Made by a program: the position numbers and the translations under genes | Notes under the pieces: model-generated | What the model was told of the DNA's origin: nothing | What the model saw: only the letters and a program-made list of their open reading frames with translations | Databases searched by the model: none | Shown here: positions 18,229 to 29,300 of the stretch, piece after piece | How the letters are laid out: the number at the start of each line of letters is the position of its first letter | Numbering within the stretch: position 1 is the first letter of the stretch | Assembly: GCF_000274605.1 (NCBI RefSeq) | Contig: NZ_AKNV01000003.1 | Coordinates: 124,001-188,000 of the forward strand | Direction: 5' to 3' | Origin: Helicobacter pylori NQ4053 | GTDB lineage: Bacteria > Campylobacterota > Campylobacteria > Campylobacterales > Helicobacteraceae | Length of the DNA: 64,000 nucleotides

Positions 18229-19998
18229 CTAGTATTGTTGTTTCAAAAACAATTCGTAAAATAATCCCTGTTTTTTCATAAGGGTTTCAAAGTTGCCCTG
18301 TTCTATTAGTTTGCCTTGATCTAACACGATAATTTCATCAGCTTGCTTGACACTATTCATGCGGTGTGTAATAATTAAAGCCATCTTAGATTGCGATTTT
18401 TTAAAAATAAAATCTAAAAACTCTTTTTCCATAATGGGATCGATGGCGCTGCTTGGCTCATCTAAAACAATGCAATTACTTGGTTTTAAAAAGGCTCTCA
18501 TGGTAGCTATGCGTTGCTTTTGACCTAAAGAAAAATCTACCCCATTATATTGCGCTCCAAATAGTGTGTTGTTGCAATCATTAAGACAATTTTGAAAATT
18601 CTCATCAAAAGATTTTAGTATTTCTCTTTTTTGCTTTAGTTTCTCTTTTGTGGGGTTGTTTTGCATGAAGAGATTATCATCAATGCTATACCCAGCATAA
18701 AGAGAAAAATCTTGGAATATAGCGCTCATTTGTTGGTGGTAGCTGTTTAGCTCTAAATCTTGTAATGAGTATTTATTATTGATAATAATTTGACCTGAAT
18801 TTGGGGTATAAAAACCTAACAATAGTTTAATCAGCGTAGTTTTTCCGCTAGCATTCTTGCCGACTAATGCATAAATTTTATCAGAGTGTAAAGAGAGATT
18901 AAAATTTTCAAAAATAAGCTTTGAATTAGGATAAGAGAAACTAATATTTTCAAATGTAATGCTATGGATTTTTTCTTCTAATCTGATTTGTGATTCTGGT
19001 TTTGGTGTTTTGTAATCTAATATATAAAAATAATTTTCAAAGTATTTATTGATAGCAAAAAACCACTTTCCATAAAATGATAAATCTTGTAGTTGCTGCT
19101 CAGTAGAGCTAAACGCTTGGATATATCCAGCAATTGCCCCCACACCAATAGATTTTGAAAGGATAATAAAAACCATTAGAAAAAATAGTGCGATACTTAG
19201 AATGGTGATTAAAATATCAGCATATATGGTAAGCATTAAGTTTTTTTGGGCGATTTTCACAAAATGATTGATATATAATTCTTTGTTTTCAATAAATTTA
19301 TGATGAAAATTTAGCATGAAGTTAAATAATAGGTTGTCCTTGTTCTTTTGGTTATCTAGTCCAGAATATAGATAATTTTGTATGCTCTCTTTTTTGTCTT
19401 GAAGCTTATCTATGGAAGCGCTATGTTTTTTTGCTATATGATTGGAGATGAAAATACAAGGCACTGTTGCAAAAATCATTATAAAGGGTAGATAAATACT
19501 AATGGAAAATAATATCCCAAACAGACTCACAAGCCCTATAATGCGTTGCAAGTTAAAAAATAGATTACTGACATAATTTAGGGGACGGATGTATAGACCG
19601 TTATGGATAGCGTTAAGCTTAATAGTGTGATCTTTGTTTTCAAAAAAATTTAGATTTTTAACTTTTGTGAGTTTATTAGCAAGCTGAGTGATGATGTTTA
19701 TAGAAAATTGTTCAGCAATAATGGTTTGCAAGCTTGATGAAATTCCTGAGAACACATGCGTTAAAAACAGCAAGGCTCCCCATAGTAGCAAAGTTGGTAA
19801 CAGCAAGCTGTATTCAAAATGCGTATGATTTTGCAATAGGTCTACCACAATATCAATCAATCTTATCATAACAAGAATATTTATAGATGGAATAATGCCG
19901 ACAAACAGCACTATAATTGATGCCAACACAACACGTTTTGGTGAGCTTTTATAGAGTAAAATGAAAGTCCTTAGAGGAATGCTTTTTATCGTATCCAT
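18229..19998 (-). CDS. ABC exporter (fused permease and ATPase), multidrug/peptide type
   Basis: A half-transporter of 589 residues: six likely membrane helices in residues 1-300 (for example VVLASIIVLFVGIIPSI and ILITILSIALFFLMVFII) and a C-terminal ATPase. ATPase motifs are Walker A VGKNASGKTT (about 374-383), Q-loop IFQDFSLYAG, signature FSLGQKQR (about 487-494), Walker B CIVLDEPSSAIDP and switch LIITHR. The signature starts FSLGQ rather than LSGGQ, a deviation seen in some peptide and lantibiotic exporters. Old annotation calls this gene multidrug resistance protein SpaB; the substrate is unknown. It is expressed divergently from flaA from a TATAAT box at 20031-20036. No good ribosome site precedes the ATG, suggesting a short leader or low expression. 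Confidence 0.85.
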   Translation of the reverse strand: MDTIKSIPLRTFILLYKSSPKRVVLASIIVLFVGIIPSINILVMIRLIDIVVDLLQNHTHFEYSLLLPTLLLWGALLFLTHVFSGISSSLQTIIAEQFSINIITQLANKLTKVKNLNFFENKDHTIKLNAIHNGLYIRPLNYVSNLFFNLQRIIGLVSLFGILFSISIYLPFIMIFATVPCIFISNHIAKKHSASIDKLQDKKESIQNYLYSGLDNQKNKDNLLFNFMLNFHHKFIENKELYINHFVKIAQKNLMLTIYADILITILSIALFFLMVFIILSKSIGVGAIAGYIQAFSSTEQQLQDLSFYGKWFFAINKYFENYFYILDYKTPKPESQIRLEEKIHSITFENISFSYPNSKLIFENFNLSLHSDKIYALVGKNASGKTTLIKLLLGFYTPNSGQIIINNKYSLQDLELNSYHQQMSAIFQDFSLYAGYSIDDNLFMQNNPTKEKLKQKREILKSFDENFQNCLNDCNNTLFGAQYNGVDFSLGQKQRIATMRAFLKPSNCIVLDEPSSAIDPIMEKEFLDFIFKKSQSKMALIITHRMNSVKQADEIIVLDQGKLIEQGNFETLMKKQGLFYELFLKQQY

Positions 19999-20030
19999 CG
20001 GTGTCTGAATTCAATAATCAAATTTTCTTT

Positions 20031-20036
20031 ATTATA
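20031..20036 (-). promoter_or_regulatory. -10 box of the ABC exporter gene
   Basis: The minus-strand sequence GGCTATAAT holds a consensus -10 element 33 bases upstream of the exporter start at 19998. It lies in the 164-base region shared with the divergent flaA promoter. Confidence 0.5.
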
Positions 20037-20080
20037 GCCCATTTTCATGCTCCTAATTTTGCTTTTAAAATAAAGCCCTT

Positions 20081-20106
20081 TAAAATTTCAAACTTTAACC
20101 GATTAT
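20081..20106 (+). promoter_or_regulatory. sigma-28 (FliA) promoter of flaA
   Basis: TAAA at 20081-20084 followed after 14 bases by CCGATTAT at 20099-20106 matches the flagellar sigma-28 promoter pattern (TAAA ... GCCGATAA). Late flagellar genes in H. pylori, flaA in particular, are known to be controlled this way, with FlgM as anti-sigma factor. An AAGGAG ribosome site sits at 20149-20154. Confidence 0.85.
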
Positions 20107-20162
20107 AGTTCCAACCAAAAGCAAGGATGCCTTTGGGTTTTTTATAACAAGGAGTTACAACA

Positions 20163-21695
20163 ATGGCTTTTCAGGTCAATACAAATATCAATGCGATGAA
20201 TGCGCATGTGCAATCCGCACTCACTCAAAATGCGCTTAAAACTTCATTGGAGAGATTGAGTTCAGGTTTAAGGATTAATAAGGCGGCTGATGACGCATCA
20301 GGCATGACGGTGGCGGATTCTTTGCGTTCACAAGCGAGCAGTTTGGGTCAAGCGATTGCCAACACGAATGACGGCATGGGGATTATCCAGGTTGCGGATA
20401 AGGCTATGGATGAGCAGTTGAAAATCTTAGACACCGTTAAGGTTAAAGCGACTCAAGCGGCTCAAGACGGGCAAACTACCGAATCTCGTAAAGCGATTCA
20501 ATCTGACATCGTTCGTTTGATTCAAGGTTTAGACAATATCGGTAATACGACTACTTATAACGGGCAAGCGTTATTGTCTGGTCAATTCACTAACAAAGAA
20601 TTCCAAGTAGGGGCTTATTCTAACCAAAGTATTAAGGCTTCTATCGGCTCTACCACTTCCGATAAAATCGGTCAGGTTCGTATCGCTACAGGCGCGTTAA
20701 TCACGGCTTCTGGGGATATTAGCTTGACTTTTAAACAAGTGGATGGCGTGAATGATGTGACTTTAGAGAGCGTAAAAGTTTCTAGTTCAGCAGGCACAGG
20801 GATCGGCGTGTTAGCGGAAGTGATCAACAAAAACTCTAACCGAACAGGGGTTAAAGCTTATGCGAGCGTTATCACCACGAGCGATGTGGCGGTCCAGTCA
20901 GGAAGTTTGAGTAATTTAACCTTAAATGGGATCCATTTGGGCAATATCGCAGATATTAAGAAAAATGACTCAGACGGAAGGTTAGTCGCAGCGATCAATG
21001 CGGTTACTTCAGAAACCGGCGTGGAAGCTTATACAGATCAAAAAGGGCGCTTGAATTTGCGCAGTATAGATGGCCGTGGGATTGAAATCAAAACCGATAG
21101 CGTCAGTAATGGGCCTAGCGCTTTAACGATGGTTAATGGCGGTCAGGATTTAACAAAAGGCTCTACTAACTATGGGAGGCTTTCTCTCACACGATTAGAC
21201 GCTAAGAGCATCAATGTCGTTTCGGCTTCTGACTCGCAGCATTTAGGTTTCACAGCGATTGGTTTTGGGGAATCTCAAGTGGCAGAAACCACGGTGAATT
21301 TGCGCGATGTTACTGGGAATTTTAACGCTAATGTCAAATCAGCGAGTGGTGCGAACTATAACGCCGTGATCGCTAGCGGTAACCAAAGCTTGGGATCTGG
21401 GGTAACTACCTTAAGAGGCGCAATGGTGGTGATTGACATTGCCGAGTCTGCGATGAAAATGTTGGATAAAGTCCGATCTGATTTAGGTTCTGTGCAAAAT
21501 CAAATGATTAGCACCGTGAATAATATCAGCATCACTCAAGTGAATGTTAAAGCGGCTGAATCTCAAATTAGGGATGTGGATTTCGCTGAAGAGAGCGCGA
21601 ATTTCAATAAAAACAACATTTTGGCGCAATCAGGTAGCTATGCGATGAGTCAAGCCAATACCGTCCAACAAAATATCTTAAGGCTTTTAACTTAG
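20163..21695 (+). CDS. flaA: major flagellin FlaA
   Basis: FlaA is the main subunit of the polar sheathed flagella. The 510 residues have the conserved flagellin D0/D1 ends: [20 protein letters not shown] with [18 protein letters not shown] at the N-terminus, and [20 protein letters not shown] with [13 protein letters not shown] at the C-terminus. The surface-exposed central part (about 180-390) is less conserved and rich in Ser, Thr and Asn, which in this species carries pseudaminic acid glycans. It has its own sigma-28 promoter and terminator, so it is a single-gene unit. A GC-rich codon choice relative to neighbours fits high expression. Confidence 0.98.
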
Positions 21696-21719
21696 TTTTA
21701 AGAAAGGTGTTTGTATAGG

Positions 21720-21744
21720 GCTAACGCTTTAAGCGTTGGCTTTT
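21720..21744 (+). terminator. rho-independent terminator of flaA
   Basis: GCTAACGCTT (21720-21729) pairs with AAGCGTTGGC (21731-21740), with one G-T pair, and is followed by TTTTC. The strong stem 25 bases after the flaA stop fits the end of a highly expressed gene. Confidence 0.8.
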
Positions 21745-21813
21745 CGCTTTCATTTTTGCTTCTTTTTCAATAAAATATTCTTTTTGATTCCTTATTTATT
21801 ATAGGCGGTTATT

Positions 21814-22470
21814 GTGTTGGATAGTTTTGAGATTTTAAAGGCTTTAAAGAGTTTGGATTTATTGAAAAACGCCCCTGCTTGGTGGTGGCCTAACGCTTTG
21901 AAATTTGAAGCTTTATTAGGGGCGGTTTTAACGCAAAACACTAAATTTGAAGCCGTTTTGAAATCTTTGGAAAATCTAAAAAACGCTTTCATTTTAGAAA
22001 ATGATGATGAAATCAATCTTAAAAAAATCGCTTCTATAGAGTTTTCAAAGCTTGCAGAGTGTGTCCGCCCTAGCGGGTTTTATAACCAAAAAGCCAAACG
22101 ACTGATTGATTTGAGTAAGAATATTTTAAAAGACTTTCAAAGTTTTGAAAATTTTAAACAAGAAGTAACCAGAGAGTGGCTTTTAGACCAAAAGGGCGTT
22201 GGCAAAGAAAGCGCGGATGCGATTTTATGCTATGCGTGCGCCAAAGAAGTGATGGTGGTGGATAAATATAGCTATCTTTTTTTAAAAAAATTAGGCATAG
22301 AGATAGAAGATTATGACGAATTGCAGCATTTTTTTGAAAAAGGCGTTCAAGAGAATTTAAATGTCGCCTTAGCGCTTTATGAAAACACCATTCCTTTAGC
22401 GCAACTTTATGCGAGATTCCATGGAAAGATTGTAGAATTTTCCAAACAAAAATTGGAATTGAAGCTTTGA
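21814..22470 (+). CDS. magIII: 3-methyladenine DNA glycosylase MagIII
   Basis: MagIII is a helix-hairpin-helix (HhH-GPD) base-excision glycosylase that removes 3-methyladenine; it was often annotated endonuclease III. The 218-residue length, the PAWWWP aromatic pocket (Trp 24, Trp 25, Pro 26), the HhH hairpin LLDQKGVGKESAD (123-135) and the catalytic Asp 150 in VVDKYS agree with the structurally studied H. pylori enzyme. The C-terminus lacks the four-cysteine iron-sulfur loop of endonuclease III, which supports this call. The start is GTG 21814 giving MLDSFEIL; no strong ribosome site is seen. Its TGA overlaps the TTG start of the next gene (TTGA). Confidence 0.93.
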   Translation: MLDSFEILKALKSLDLLKNAPAWWWPNALKFEALLGAVLTQNTKFEAVLKSLENLKNAFILENDDEINLKKIASIEFSKLAECVRPSGFYNQKAKRLIDLSKNILKDFQSFENFKQEVTREWLLDQKGVGKESADAILCYACAKEVMVVDKYSYLFLKKLGIEIEDYDELQHFFEKGVQENLNVALALYENTIPLAQLYARFHGKIVEFSKQKLELKL

Positions 22471-23084
22471 TTTTTAGATTTTTCTTAATCTTAAGCCTTT
22501 TAAAAGGCGTTTTACTGGCCAAAAAGGATGGGGATTTTTTCAAACCTTTAGAGCCTACTAAAAAATATTTTGGCTCTTTTAAAATCGGCTATCTTTATCA
22601 GCATGCAGAAACGACTAAAAGATCCCCCATCCGCCCTAAAAACCGCCCTCCTATTTTAATGGATAAAATTTACCATGACGCTTCTTTGGGTTTTCAAGCA
22701 GGGTTCGTTTTAAAAAAGAAAGCTTTATTAGGGGGGTATTTGGATGCTGGAATGGGCGATTCGTATTTCATGAGCGCTGGGCTAGTCGCTGGGGTTAGGC
22801 TTTTTAAGGGGTGGGTTATCCCTAAAATCGCCTTAGGCTATCAGCTTCAAATTTTAGGGGCTAAGATTGATAAGTATCAATTCAATATCCAATCAGCGGT
22901 GGGGAGCGTGGGCTTGTTTTTCAATGCGGCTAAAAATTTTGGCTTGAGTATAGAAGCAAGGGGCGGTATTCCCTTTTATTTTATCCAAAGCAAATTTTCT
23001 AAAGCCTTTGGCACGCCACGATTGAATATCTATTCTGTTGGCATCACTTTCACCTTTTATGATTTTACGAGATTTTTAGGGTAA
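22467..23084 (+). CDS. small outer-membrane beta-barrel protein, function unknown
   Basis: A 205-residue protein with a signal peptide (MIFRFFLILSLLKGVLLA, cleavage near Ala 18) and then alternating amphipathic strands such as FGSFKIGYLYQHA, LGFQAGFVLKKKALLGGYLDAG and LNIYSVGITFTFYDF. This suggests an 8- to 10-strand outer-membrane barrel of the kind common in Helicobacter. The start is a TTG whose last two bases plus the next A form the stop of magIII, so it depends on coupling or re-initiation. I do not recognise a specific function. The reading frame is intact and codon use is ordinary, so I regard it as real. Confidence 0.72.
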   Translation: MIFRFFLILSLLKGVLLAKKDGDFFKPLEPTKKYFGSFKIGYLYQHAETTKRSPIRPKNRPPILMDKIYHDASLGFQAGFVLKKKALLGGYLDAGMGDSYFMSAGLVAGVRLFKGWVIPKIALGYQLQILGAKIDKYQFNIQSAVGSVGLFFNAAKNFGLSIEARGGIPFYFIQSKFSKAFGTPRLNIYSVGITFTFYDFTRFLG

Positions 23085-23149
23085 AATATTCATTTTAAAA
23101 AACAACTATAGAGTATAAAAACCATAATCAGACAAACCTTTAAGGATTT

Positions 23150-24172
23150 ATGATGATTTTCATTGATGCGTGTTTTAGAAAGGAAACGCCTTACACGCCC
23201 ATTTGGATGATGAGGCAAGCGGGGCGTTACCTTAGCGAATACCAAGAGAGCCGTAAAAAAGCGGGGAGCTTCTTGGAATTGTGTCAAAATAGCGATTTAG
23301 CCACAGAAGTTACTTTGCAGCCGGTAGAGATTTTAGGCGTGGATGCGGCTATTTTATTTAGCGATATTTTAGTAGTGCCTTTGGAAATGGGCTTGAATTT
23401 GGAGTTTATCCCCAAAAAAGGGCCGCATTTTTTAGAGACGATTACGGATTTAAAAAGCGTGGAAAGCCTAAAAGTAGGGGCTTATAAACAACTAAATTAT
23501 GTCTATGATACGATTTCTCAAACGCGCCAAAAGCTTTCTAAAGAGAAAGCGTTAATCGGTTTTTGCGGATCGCCTTGGACTTTAGCGACTTACATGATAG
23601 AAGGTGAGGGGAGCAAATCGTATGCCAAAAGCAAAAAAATGCTTTATAGCGAGCCTGAAGTTTTAAAAGCGCTTTTAGAAAAATTGAGCCTTGAATTGAT
23701 AGAGTATTTGAGCCTTCAAATCCAAGCAGGGGTCAATGCGGTAATGATCTTTGACTCATGGGCTAGCGCTTTAGAAAAAGAAGCGTATTTGAAATTCAGT
23801 TGGGATTATTTGAAAAAAATCTCTAAAGAGCTTAAAAAACGCTACCCCCATATCCCGGTTATCCTTTTCCCTAAAGGGATTGGTGCTTATTTGGATAGCA
23901 TAGATGGGGAATTTGATGTGTTTGGCGTGGATTGGGGCACGCCTTTAGAGGCGGCAAAAAAGATTTTAGGCGGTAAGTATGTTTTGCAAGGGAATTTAGA
24001 ACCCACCCGCCTTTATGATAAAAACGCTTTGGAAGAAGGGGTTGAAAGGATTTTAAAAGTCATGGGCAATCAAGGGCATATTTTTAATTTAGGGCATGGG
24101 ATGTTGCCGGATTTGCCTAGAGAAAACGCGAAATATTTAGTGCAATTAGTGCATGCTAAAACCAGGCGATAG
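23150..24172 (+). CDS. hemE: uroporphyrinogen decarboxylase
   Basis: HemE removes four carboxyl groups from uroporphyrinogen III to give coproporphyrinogen III in haem synthesis. The 340 residues show both signatures: [16 protein letters not shown] (about 16-31) and [16 protein letters not shown] (about 137-152), plus the active-site Asp in [10 protein letters not shown]. The message has two adjacent ATG codons (23150 and 23153) after TAAGGA; either could be used, with a one-residue difference. It is followed 8 bases later by hefA, so the efflux operon may be co-transcribed with it. Confidence 0.96.
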   Translation: MMIFIDACFRKETPYTPIWMMRQAGRYLSEYQESRKKAGSFLELCQNSDLATEVTLQPVEILGVDAAILFSDILVVPLEMGLNLEFIPKKGPHFLETITDLKSVESLKVGAYKQLNYVYDTISQTRQKLSKEKALIGFCGSPWTLATYMIEGEGSKSYAKSKKMLYSEPEVLKALLEKLSLELIEYLSLQIQAGVNAVMIFDSWASALEKEAYLKFSWDYLKKISKELKKRYPHIPVILFPKGIGAYLDSIDGEFDVFGVDWGTPLEAAKKILGGKYVLQGNLEPTRLYDKNALEEGVERILKVMGNQGHIFNLGHGMLPDLPRENAKYLVQLVHAKTRR

Positions 24173-24180
24173 GGGGATTG

Positions 24181-25614
24181 ATGAATACTATTATAAGATA
24201 TGCGAGTTTATGGGGCTTGTGTGTTACTCTAACTCTAGCCCAAACCCCCTCTAAAACCCCAGATGAAATCAAGCAAATCCTTAACAATTACAGCCACAAG
24301 AATTTAAAGCTCATTGATCCACCGACAAGTTCTTTAGAAGCAACACCGAGTTTTTTGCCCTCGCCTAAAGAAACAGCGACCACTATCAATCAAGAGATCG
24401 CTAAATACCATGAAAAAAGCGATAAAGCCGCTTTGGGGCTTTATGAATTGCTAAAGGGGGCTACCACTAATCTCAGTTTGCAAGCGCAAGAACTCAGTGT
24501 CAAGCAAGCGATGAAAAACCACACCATCTCCAAAGCGATGTTTTTGCCCACTCTTAATATGAACTATAACTTTAAAAATGAAAATAGGGATACTCCGCAC
24601 TTTAAGCATTACAACACGCAACAACTCCAGGCTGAAGTCAAATTGAATGTGTTTAATGGTTTTAGCGATGTGAATAATGTCAAAGAAAAGTCTGCGACTT
24701 ACCGATCCACTGTGGCTAATTTAGAGTATAGCCGCCAGAGCGTGTATTTGCAAGTGGTGCAACAATATTATGAGTATTTTAATAACCTCGCTCGCATGAT
24801 CGCTTTACAAAAGAAATTAGAGCAAATCAAAACAGACATTAAAAGGGTTACCAAACTCTATGACAAAGGGCTAACCACGATTGATGATTTGCAAAGCTTA
24901 AAAGCGCAAGGGAATTTGAGCGAATACGATATTTTAGACATGCAATTTGCTTTGGAGCAAAACCGATTGACTTTAGAATATCTCACTAATCTCAGTGTGA
25001 AAAATTTAAAAAAGACTACGATTGATGCGCCTAATTTGCAATTGAGAGAAAGGCAAGATTTAGTCTCTTTAAGGGAGCAAATTTCTGCGCTCAAATACCA
25101 AAACAAGCAACTCAACTATTACCCCAAGATAGATGTGTTTGACTCATGGCTTTATTGGATCCAAAAACCCGCTTACGCTTTGGGGAGTTTTGGGAACTTC
25201 TTCCCCGGTCAGCAAAATACGGCTGGGGTTACTGCGACTTTGAATATTTTTGATGATATAGGCTTGAGCTTGCAAAAACAATCTATCATGTTAGGCCAAT
25301 TAGCGAATGAAAAGAATTTAGCGTATAAAAAATTAGAGCAAGAAAAAGACGAACAGCTTTATAGAAAGTCGCTTGATATTGCCAGAGCTAAGATTGAATC
25401 TTCCAAGGCCAGTTTGGATGCGGCCAATCTTTCTTTTGCCAATATTAAAAGGAAATACGACGCTAATTTAGTGGATTTCACCACCTATTTAAGGGGCTTA
25501 ACCACGCGCTTTGATGCAGAAGTGGCTTACAATTTAGCGCTCAACAATTACGAAGTGCAAAAAGCCAACTACATTTTCAACAGCGGGCATAAAATAGACG
25601 ACTATGTGCATTAA
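24181..25614 (+). CDS. hefA: TolC-like outer-membrane efflux protein HefA
   Basis: HefA is the outer-membrane channel of the HefABC tripartite pump, which exports antibiotics, bile salts and other compounds. It has a signal peptide (MNTIIRYASLWGLCVTLTLA) and two long helical repeats typical of the OEP family, for example LEYSRQSVYLQVVQQYYEYF and the C-terminal counterpart LSFANIKRKYDANLVDFTTYLRG. I use the ATG at 24181, after AGGGGG, giving 477 residues; a TTG immediately before it is in frame but redundant. Its end overlaps the region before hefB. HefA is an established contributor to bile-salt and drug resistance in this species. Confidence 0.95.
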   Translation: MNTIIRYASLWGLCVTLTLAQTPSKTPDEIKQILNNYSHKNLKLIDPPTSSLEATPSFLPSPKETATTINQEIAKYHEKSDKAALGLYELLKGATTNLSLQAQELSVKQAMKNHTISKAMFLPTLNMNYNFKNENRDTPHFKHYNTQQLQAEVKLNVFNGFSDVNNVKEKSATYRSTVANLEYSRQSVYLQVVQQYYEYFNNLARMIALQKKLEQIKTDIKRVTKLYDKGLTTIDDLQSLKAQGNLSEYDILDMQFALEQNRLTLEYLTNLSVKNLKKTTIDAPNLQLRERQDLVSLREQISALKYQNKQLNYYPKIDVFDSWLYWIQKPAYALGSFGNFFPGQQNTAGVTATLNIFDDIGLSLQKQSIMLGQLANEKNLAYKKLEQEKDEQLYRKSLDIARAKIESSKASLDAANLSFANIKRKYDANLVDFTTYLRGLTTRFDAEVAYNLALNNYEVQKANYIFNSGHKIDDYVH

Positions 25615-25624
25615 GGGAATGAAA

Positions 25625-26329
25625 ATGATACGAAAAATTTTAATAGGACTTTTTTTGAGTTTTTTGAGCATGGAAGCTGGCGAAAAAGTGTATGCGATTT
25701 TCAATGTGAAAGCGATGCAAGATTCCAAACTCACCTTAGACAGCACAGGGATTGTGGATAGCATTAAGGTTACTGAGGGGAGCGTGGTCAAAAAGGGCGA
25801 TGTTTTGTTGCTTTTGTATAATCAAGACAAACAGGCTCAAAGCGATTCCACTGAACAACAACTCATTTTCGCTAAAAAGCAATACCAACGATACAGCAAA
25901 ATTGGGGGCGCTGTGGATAAAAACACTCTAGAGGGTTATGAGTTCACTTACAGGCGCTTGGAATCGGATTACGCTTATTCTATTGCGGTATTGAATAAAA
26001 CCATTTTAAGAGCCCCTTTTGATGGCGTGATAGCGAGCAAAAACATTCAAGTGGGCGAAGGGGTGAGCGCGAATAACACGGTGTTATTGAGATTAGTCAG
26101 CCATGCTAGGAAATTGGTTATTGAATTTGATTCTAAATATATTAATGCGGTCAAAGTGGGGGATACTTACACTTATTCTATAGACGGGGATTCCAATCAG
26201 CATGAAGCTAAAATCACTAAGATTTACCCCACGGTTGATGAAAACACCAGAAAAGTGAGTGCTGAAGCCCTTTTGTCTAAGCCTATGGCGGTGGGGCTTT
26301 TTGGCGATGGGTTTATCCAAACGAAATAA
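25625..26329 (+). CDS. hefB: RND efflux periplasmic adaptor HefB
   Basis: HefB is the membrane-fusion subunit linking HefC with HefA. The 234 residues include a signal peptide (MIRKILIGLFLSFLSMEAGE), a lipoyl-like domain (VDSIKVTEGSVVKKGDVLL, then APFDGVIASKNIQVGEGV) flanking a short helical hairpin, and a C-terminal beta domain. It is shorter than E. coli AcrA (about 400), as usual for this lineage. I chose the ATG at 25625 because AAGGGA lies six bases upstream and a clean signal peptide follows; an earlier in-frame ATG at 25604 would overlap the hefA stop and an ATG at 25619 touches the ribosome site. Confidence 0.92.
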   Translation: MIRKILIGLFLSFLSMEAGEKVYAIFNVKAMQDSKLTLDSTGIVDSIKVTEGSVVKKGDVLLLLYNQDKQAQSDSTEQQLIFAKKQYQRYSKIGGAVDKNTLEGYEFTYRRLESDYAYSIAVLNKTILRAPFDGVIASKNIQVGEGVSANNTVLLRLVSHARKLVIEFDSKYINAVKVGDTYTYSIDGDSNQHEAKITKIYPTVDENTRKVSAEALLSKPMAVGLFGDGFIQTK

Positions 26330-26341
26330 TAGGATATTTTG

Positions 26342-29300
26342 ATGTATAAAACAGCGATTAATCGTCCTATTACGACCTTGATGTTTGCTTTGGCGATTGT
26401 CTTTTTTGGGACTATGGGTTTTAAAAAATTGAGCGTGGCGCTTTTCCCTAAAATTGATCTGCCTACGGTGGTGGTTACTACGACTTATCCTGGGGCTAGC
26501 GCTGAAATCATAGAGAGTAAGGTAACCGATAAGATTGAAGAAGCGGTGATGGGGATTGATGGGATCAAAAAGGTTACTTCTACGAGTTCTAAAAATGTGA
26601 GTATTGTCGTCATTGAATTTGAATTAGAAAAACCTAATGAAGAAGCCTTAAACGATGTGGTTAATAAAATTTCTTCGGTGCGTTTTGATGACTCCAACAT
26701 TAAAAAACCCTCTATCAATAAATTTGATACCGACAGCCAAGCCATTATTTCATTGTTTGTGAGCAGTTCAAGCGTGCCGGCTACAACCCTTAATGACTAC
26801 GCTAAAAACACCATTAAACCCATGCTCCAAAAAATCAATGGGGTAGGGGGCGTGCAGCTCAACGGCTTTAGGGAGCGCCAGATTAGGATTTATGCAGATC
26901 CCACTTTGATGAATAAATACAACTTGACTTATGCGGATCTTTTCAGCACGCTTAAAGCGGAGAATGTGGAAATTGATGGGGGGCGCATTGTCAATAGCCA
27001 AAGGGAATTGTCTATTTTAATCAATGCGAATAGTTATAGCGTTGCGGATGTAGAAAAGATCCAAGTGGGCAATCATGTGCGTCTTGGCGATATTGCAAAA
27101 ATTGAAATTGGTTTGGAAGAAGACAACACTTTTGCGAGCTTTAAAGACAAACCCGGTGTGATTTTAGAAATCCAAAAGATTGCCGGAGCGAATGAAATTG
27201 AAATCGTGGATAGGGTGTATGAAGCGTTAAAACACATTCAAGCCATTAGCCCTAGTTATGAAATCAGACCCTTTTTAGACACCACGAGCTATATCCGCAC
27301 CTCTATTGAAGACGTGAAATTTGACCTAATCTTAGGGGCGATTTTAGCGGTTTTAGTGGTGTTTGCGTTCTTGCGTAACGGCACGATCACCCTTGTTTCA
27401 GCGATCTCTATCCCTATTTCTATCATGGGGACTTTTGCGCTCATTCAATGGATGGGCTTTTCATTAAACATGCTCACCATGGTGGCTTTAACGCTAGCGA
27501 TAGGGATCATCATTGATGATGCGATCGTGGTGATTGAAAACATCCATAAAAAGCTAGAAATGGGCATGAGCAAACGCAAAGCAAGCTATGAGGGGGTGAG
27601 GGAAATTGGTTTTGCTCTAGTAGCGATTTCAGCGATGTTGCTCTCTGTGTTTGTGCCTATAGGGAACATGAAAGGCATTATCGGACGCTTTTTCCAAAGC
27701 TTTGGGATCACGGTGGCTTTAGCGATCGCTCTATCGTATGTGGTGGTCGTTACGATTATCCCCATGGTAAGCTCAGTCGTGGTCAATCCCAGGCATTCTC
27801 GTTTTTATGTGTGGAGTGAGCCTTTTTTTAAAGCTTTAGAGTCTCGTTATACCAGATTGCTCCAATGGGTATTAAACCACAAGCTCATTATCTTTATAGC
27901 GGTGGTTTTGGTGTTTGTGGGTTCGCTTTTTGTGGCTTCCAAATTAGGTATGGATTTCATGCTGAAAGAAGATAGGGGGAGGTTTTTAGTGTGGCTTAAG
28001 GCTAAACCGGGCGTGAGCATAGATTACATGACACAAAAGAGTAAGATCTTTCAAAAAGCGATTGAAAAACATGATGAAGTGGAATTTACCACCTTGCAAG
28101 TGGGTTATGGCACATCGCAAAACCCTTTTAAGGCTAAGATTTTTGTGCAACTCAAGCCTTTAAAAGAGCGCAAAAAAGAGCATCAATTGGGGCAATTTGA
28201 GTTGATGCGCGCTTTAAGGAAAGAGTTGAGAAGCTTGCCTGAAGCTAAAGGTTTAGATACTATTAATCTTTCTGAAGTTGCTCTTATAGGGGGCGGTGGG
28301 GATAGTTCGCCCTTCCAAACCTTTGTGTTTTCCCATTCTCAAGAAGCGGTGGATAAAAGCGTGGAGAATTTGAGAAAATTCTTATTAGAAAGCCCTGAAT
28401 TAAAAGGCAAGGTTGAAAGCTACCATACAAGCACGAGCGAATCGCAACCGCAATTGCAACTCAAAATCTTAAGACAAAACGCTAACAAATACGGCGTGAG
28501 CGCTCAAACCATTGGCTCAGTGGTGAGTTCTGCTTTCTCTGGGACTTCTCAAGCGAGCGTGTTCAAAGAAGATGGCAAAGAATACGACATGATCATTAGA
28601 GTGCCTGATGATAAGCGCGTTTCTGTAGAAGACATCAAACGCTTGCAAGTGCGTAACAAATACGATAAATTGATGTTTTTAGACGCTTTAGTGGAAATCA
28701 CAGAAACTAAAAGCCCGTCCAGTATTTCTCGTTATAACCGCCAACGCAGCGTTACGGTGCTCGCTCAACCTAAAGCGGGTATCTCTTTAGGGGAAATTTT
28801 AACGCAAGTGAGTAAAAACACTAAAGAATGGCTGGTTGAAGGGGCGAATTACAGATTCACCGGTGAAGCGGATAACGCCAAAGAGAGCAATGGGGAGTTT
28901 TTAGTCGCTTTAGCGACAGCGTTTGTGTTGATTTATATGATTTTAGCGGCGTTGTATGAGTCCATTTTAGAGCCTTTTATCATCATGGTTACCATGCCTT
29001 TAAGCTTTTCAGGGGCGTTTTTTGCTTTAGGTTTAGTGCATCAGCCTTTGAGCATGTTCTCTATGATAGGCTTGATCTTGCTCATTGGTATGGTGGGTAA
29101 AAACGCCACGCTTTTAATTGATGTGGCGAATGAAGAGCGTAAAAAAGGTTTGAATATCCAAGAAGCCATTTTATTTGCCGGCAAAACCCGTCTAAGACCG
29201 ATTTTAATGACGACCATTGCGATGGTTTGTGGCATGCTGCCTTTAGCGTTGGCGAGTGGGGATGGAGCGGCGATGAAATCCCCTATAGGGATTGCGATGA

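Noticed and set aside
21814..22470. Endonuclease III (nth)
   Set aside because: The iron-sulfur cysteine loop and the catalytic Lys are absent, while the WWWP pocket and Asp 150 match MagIII.
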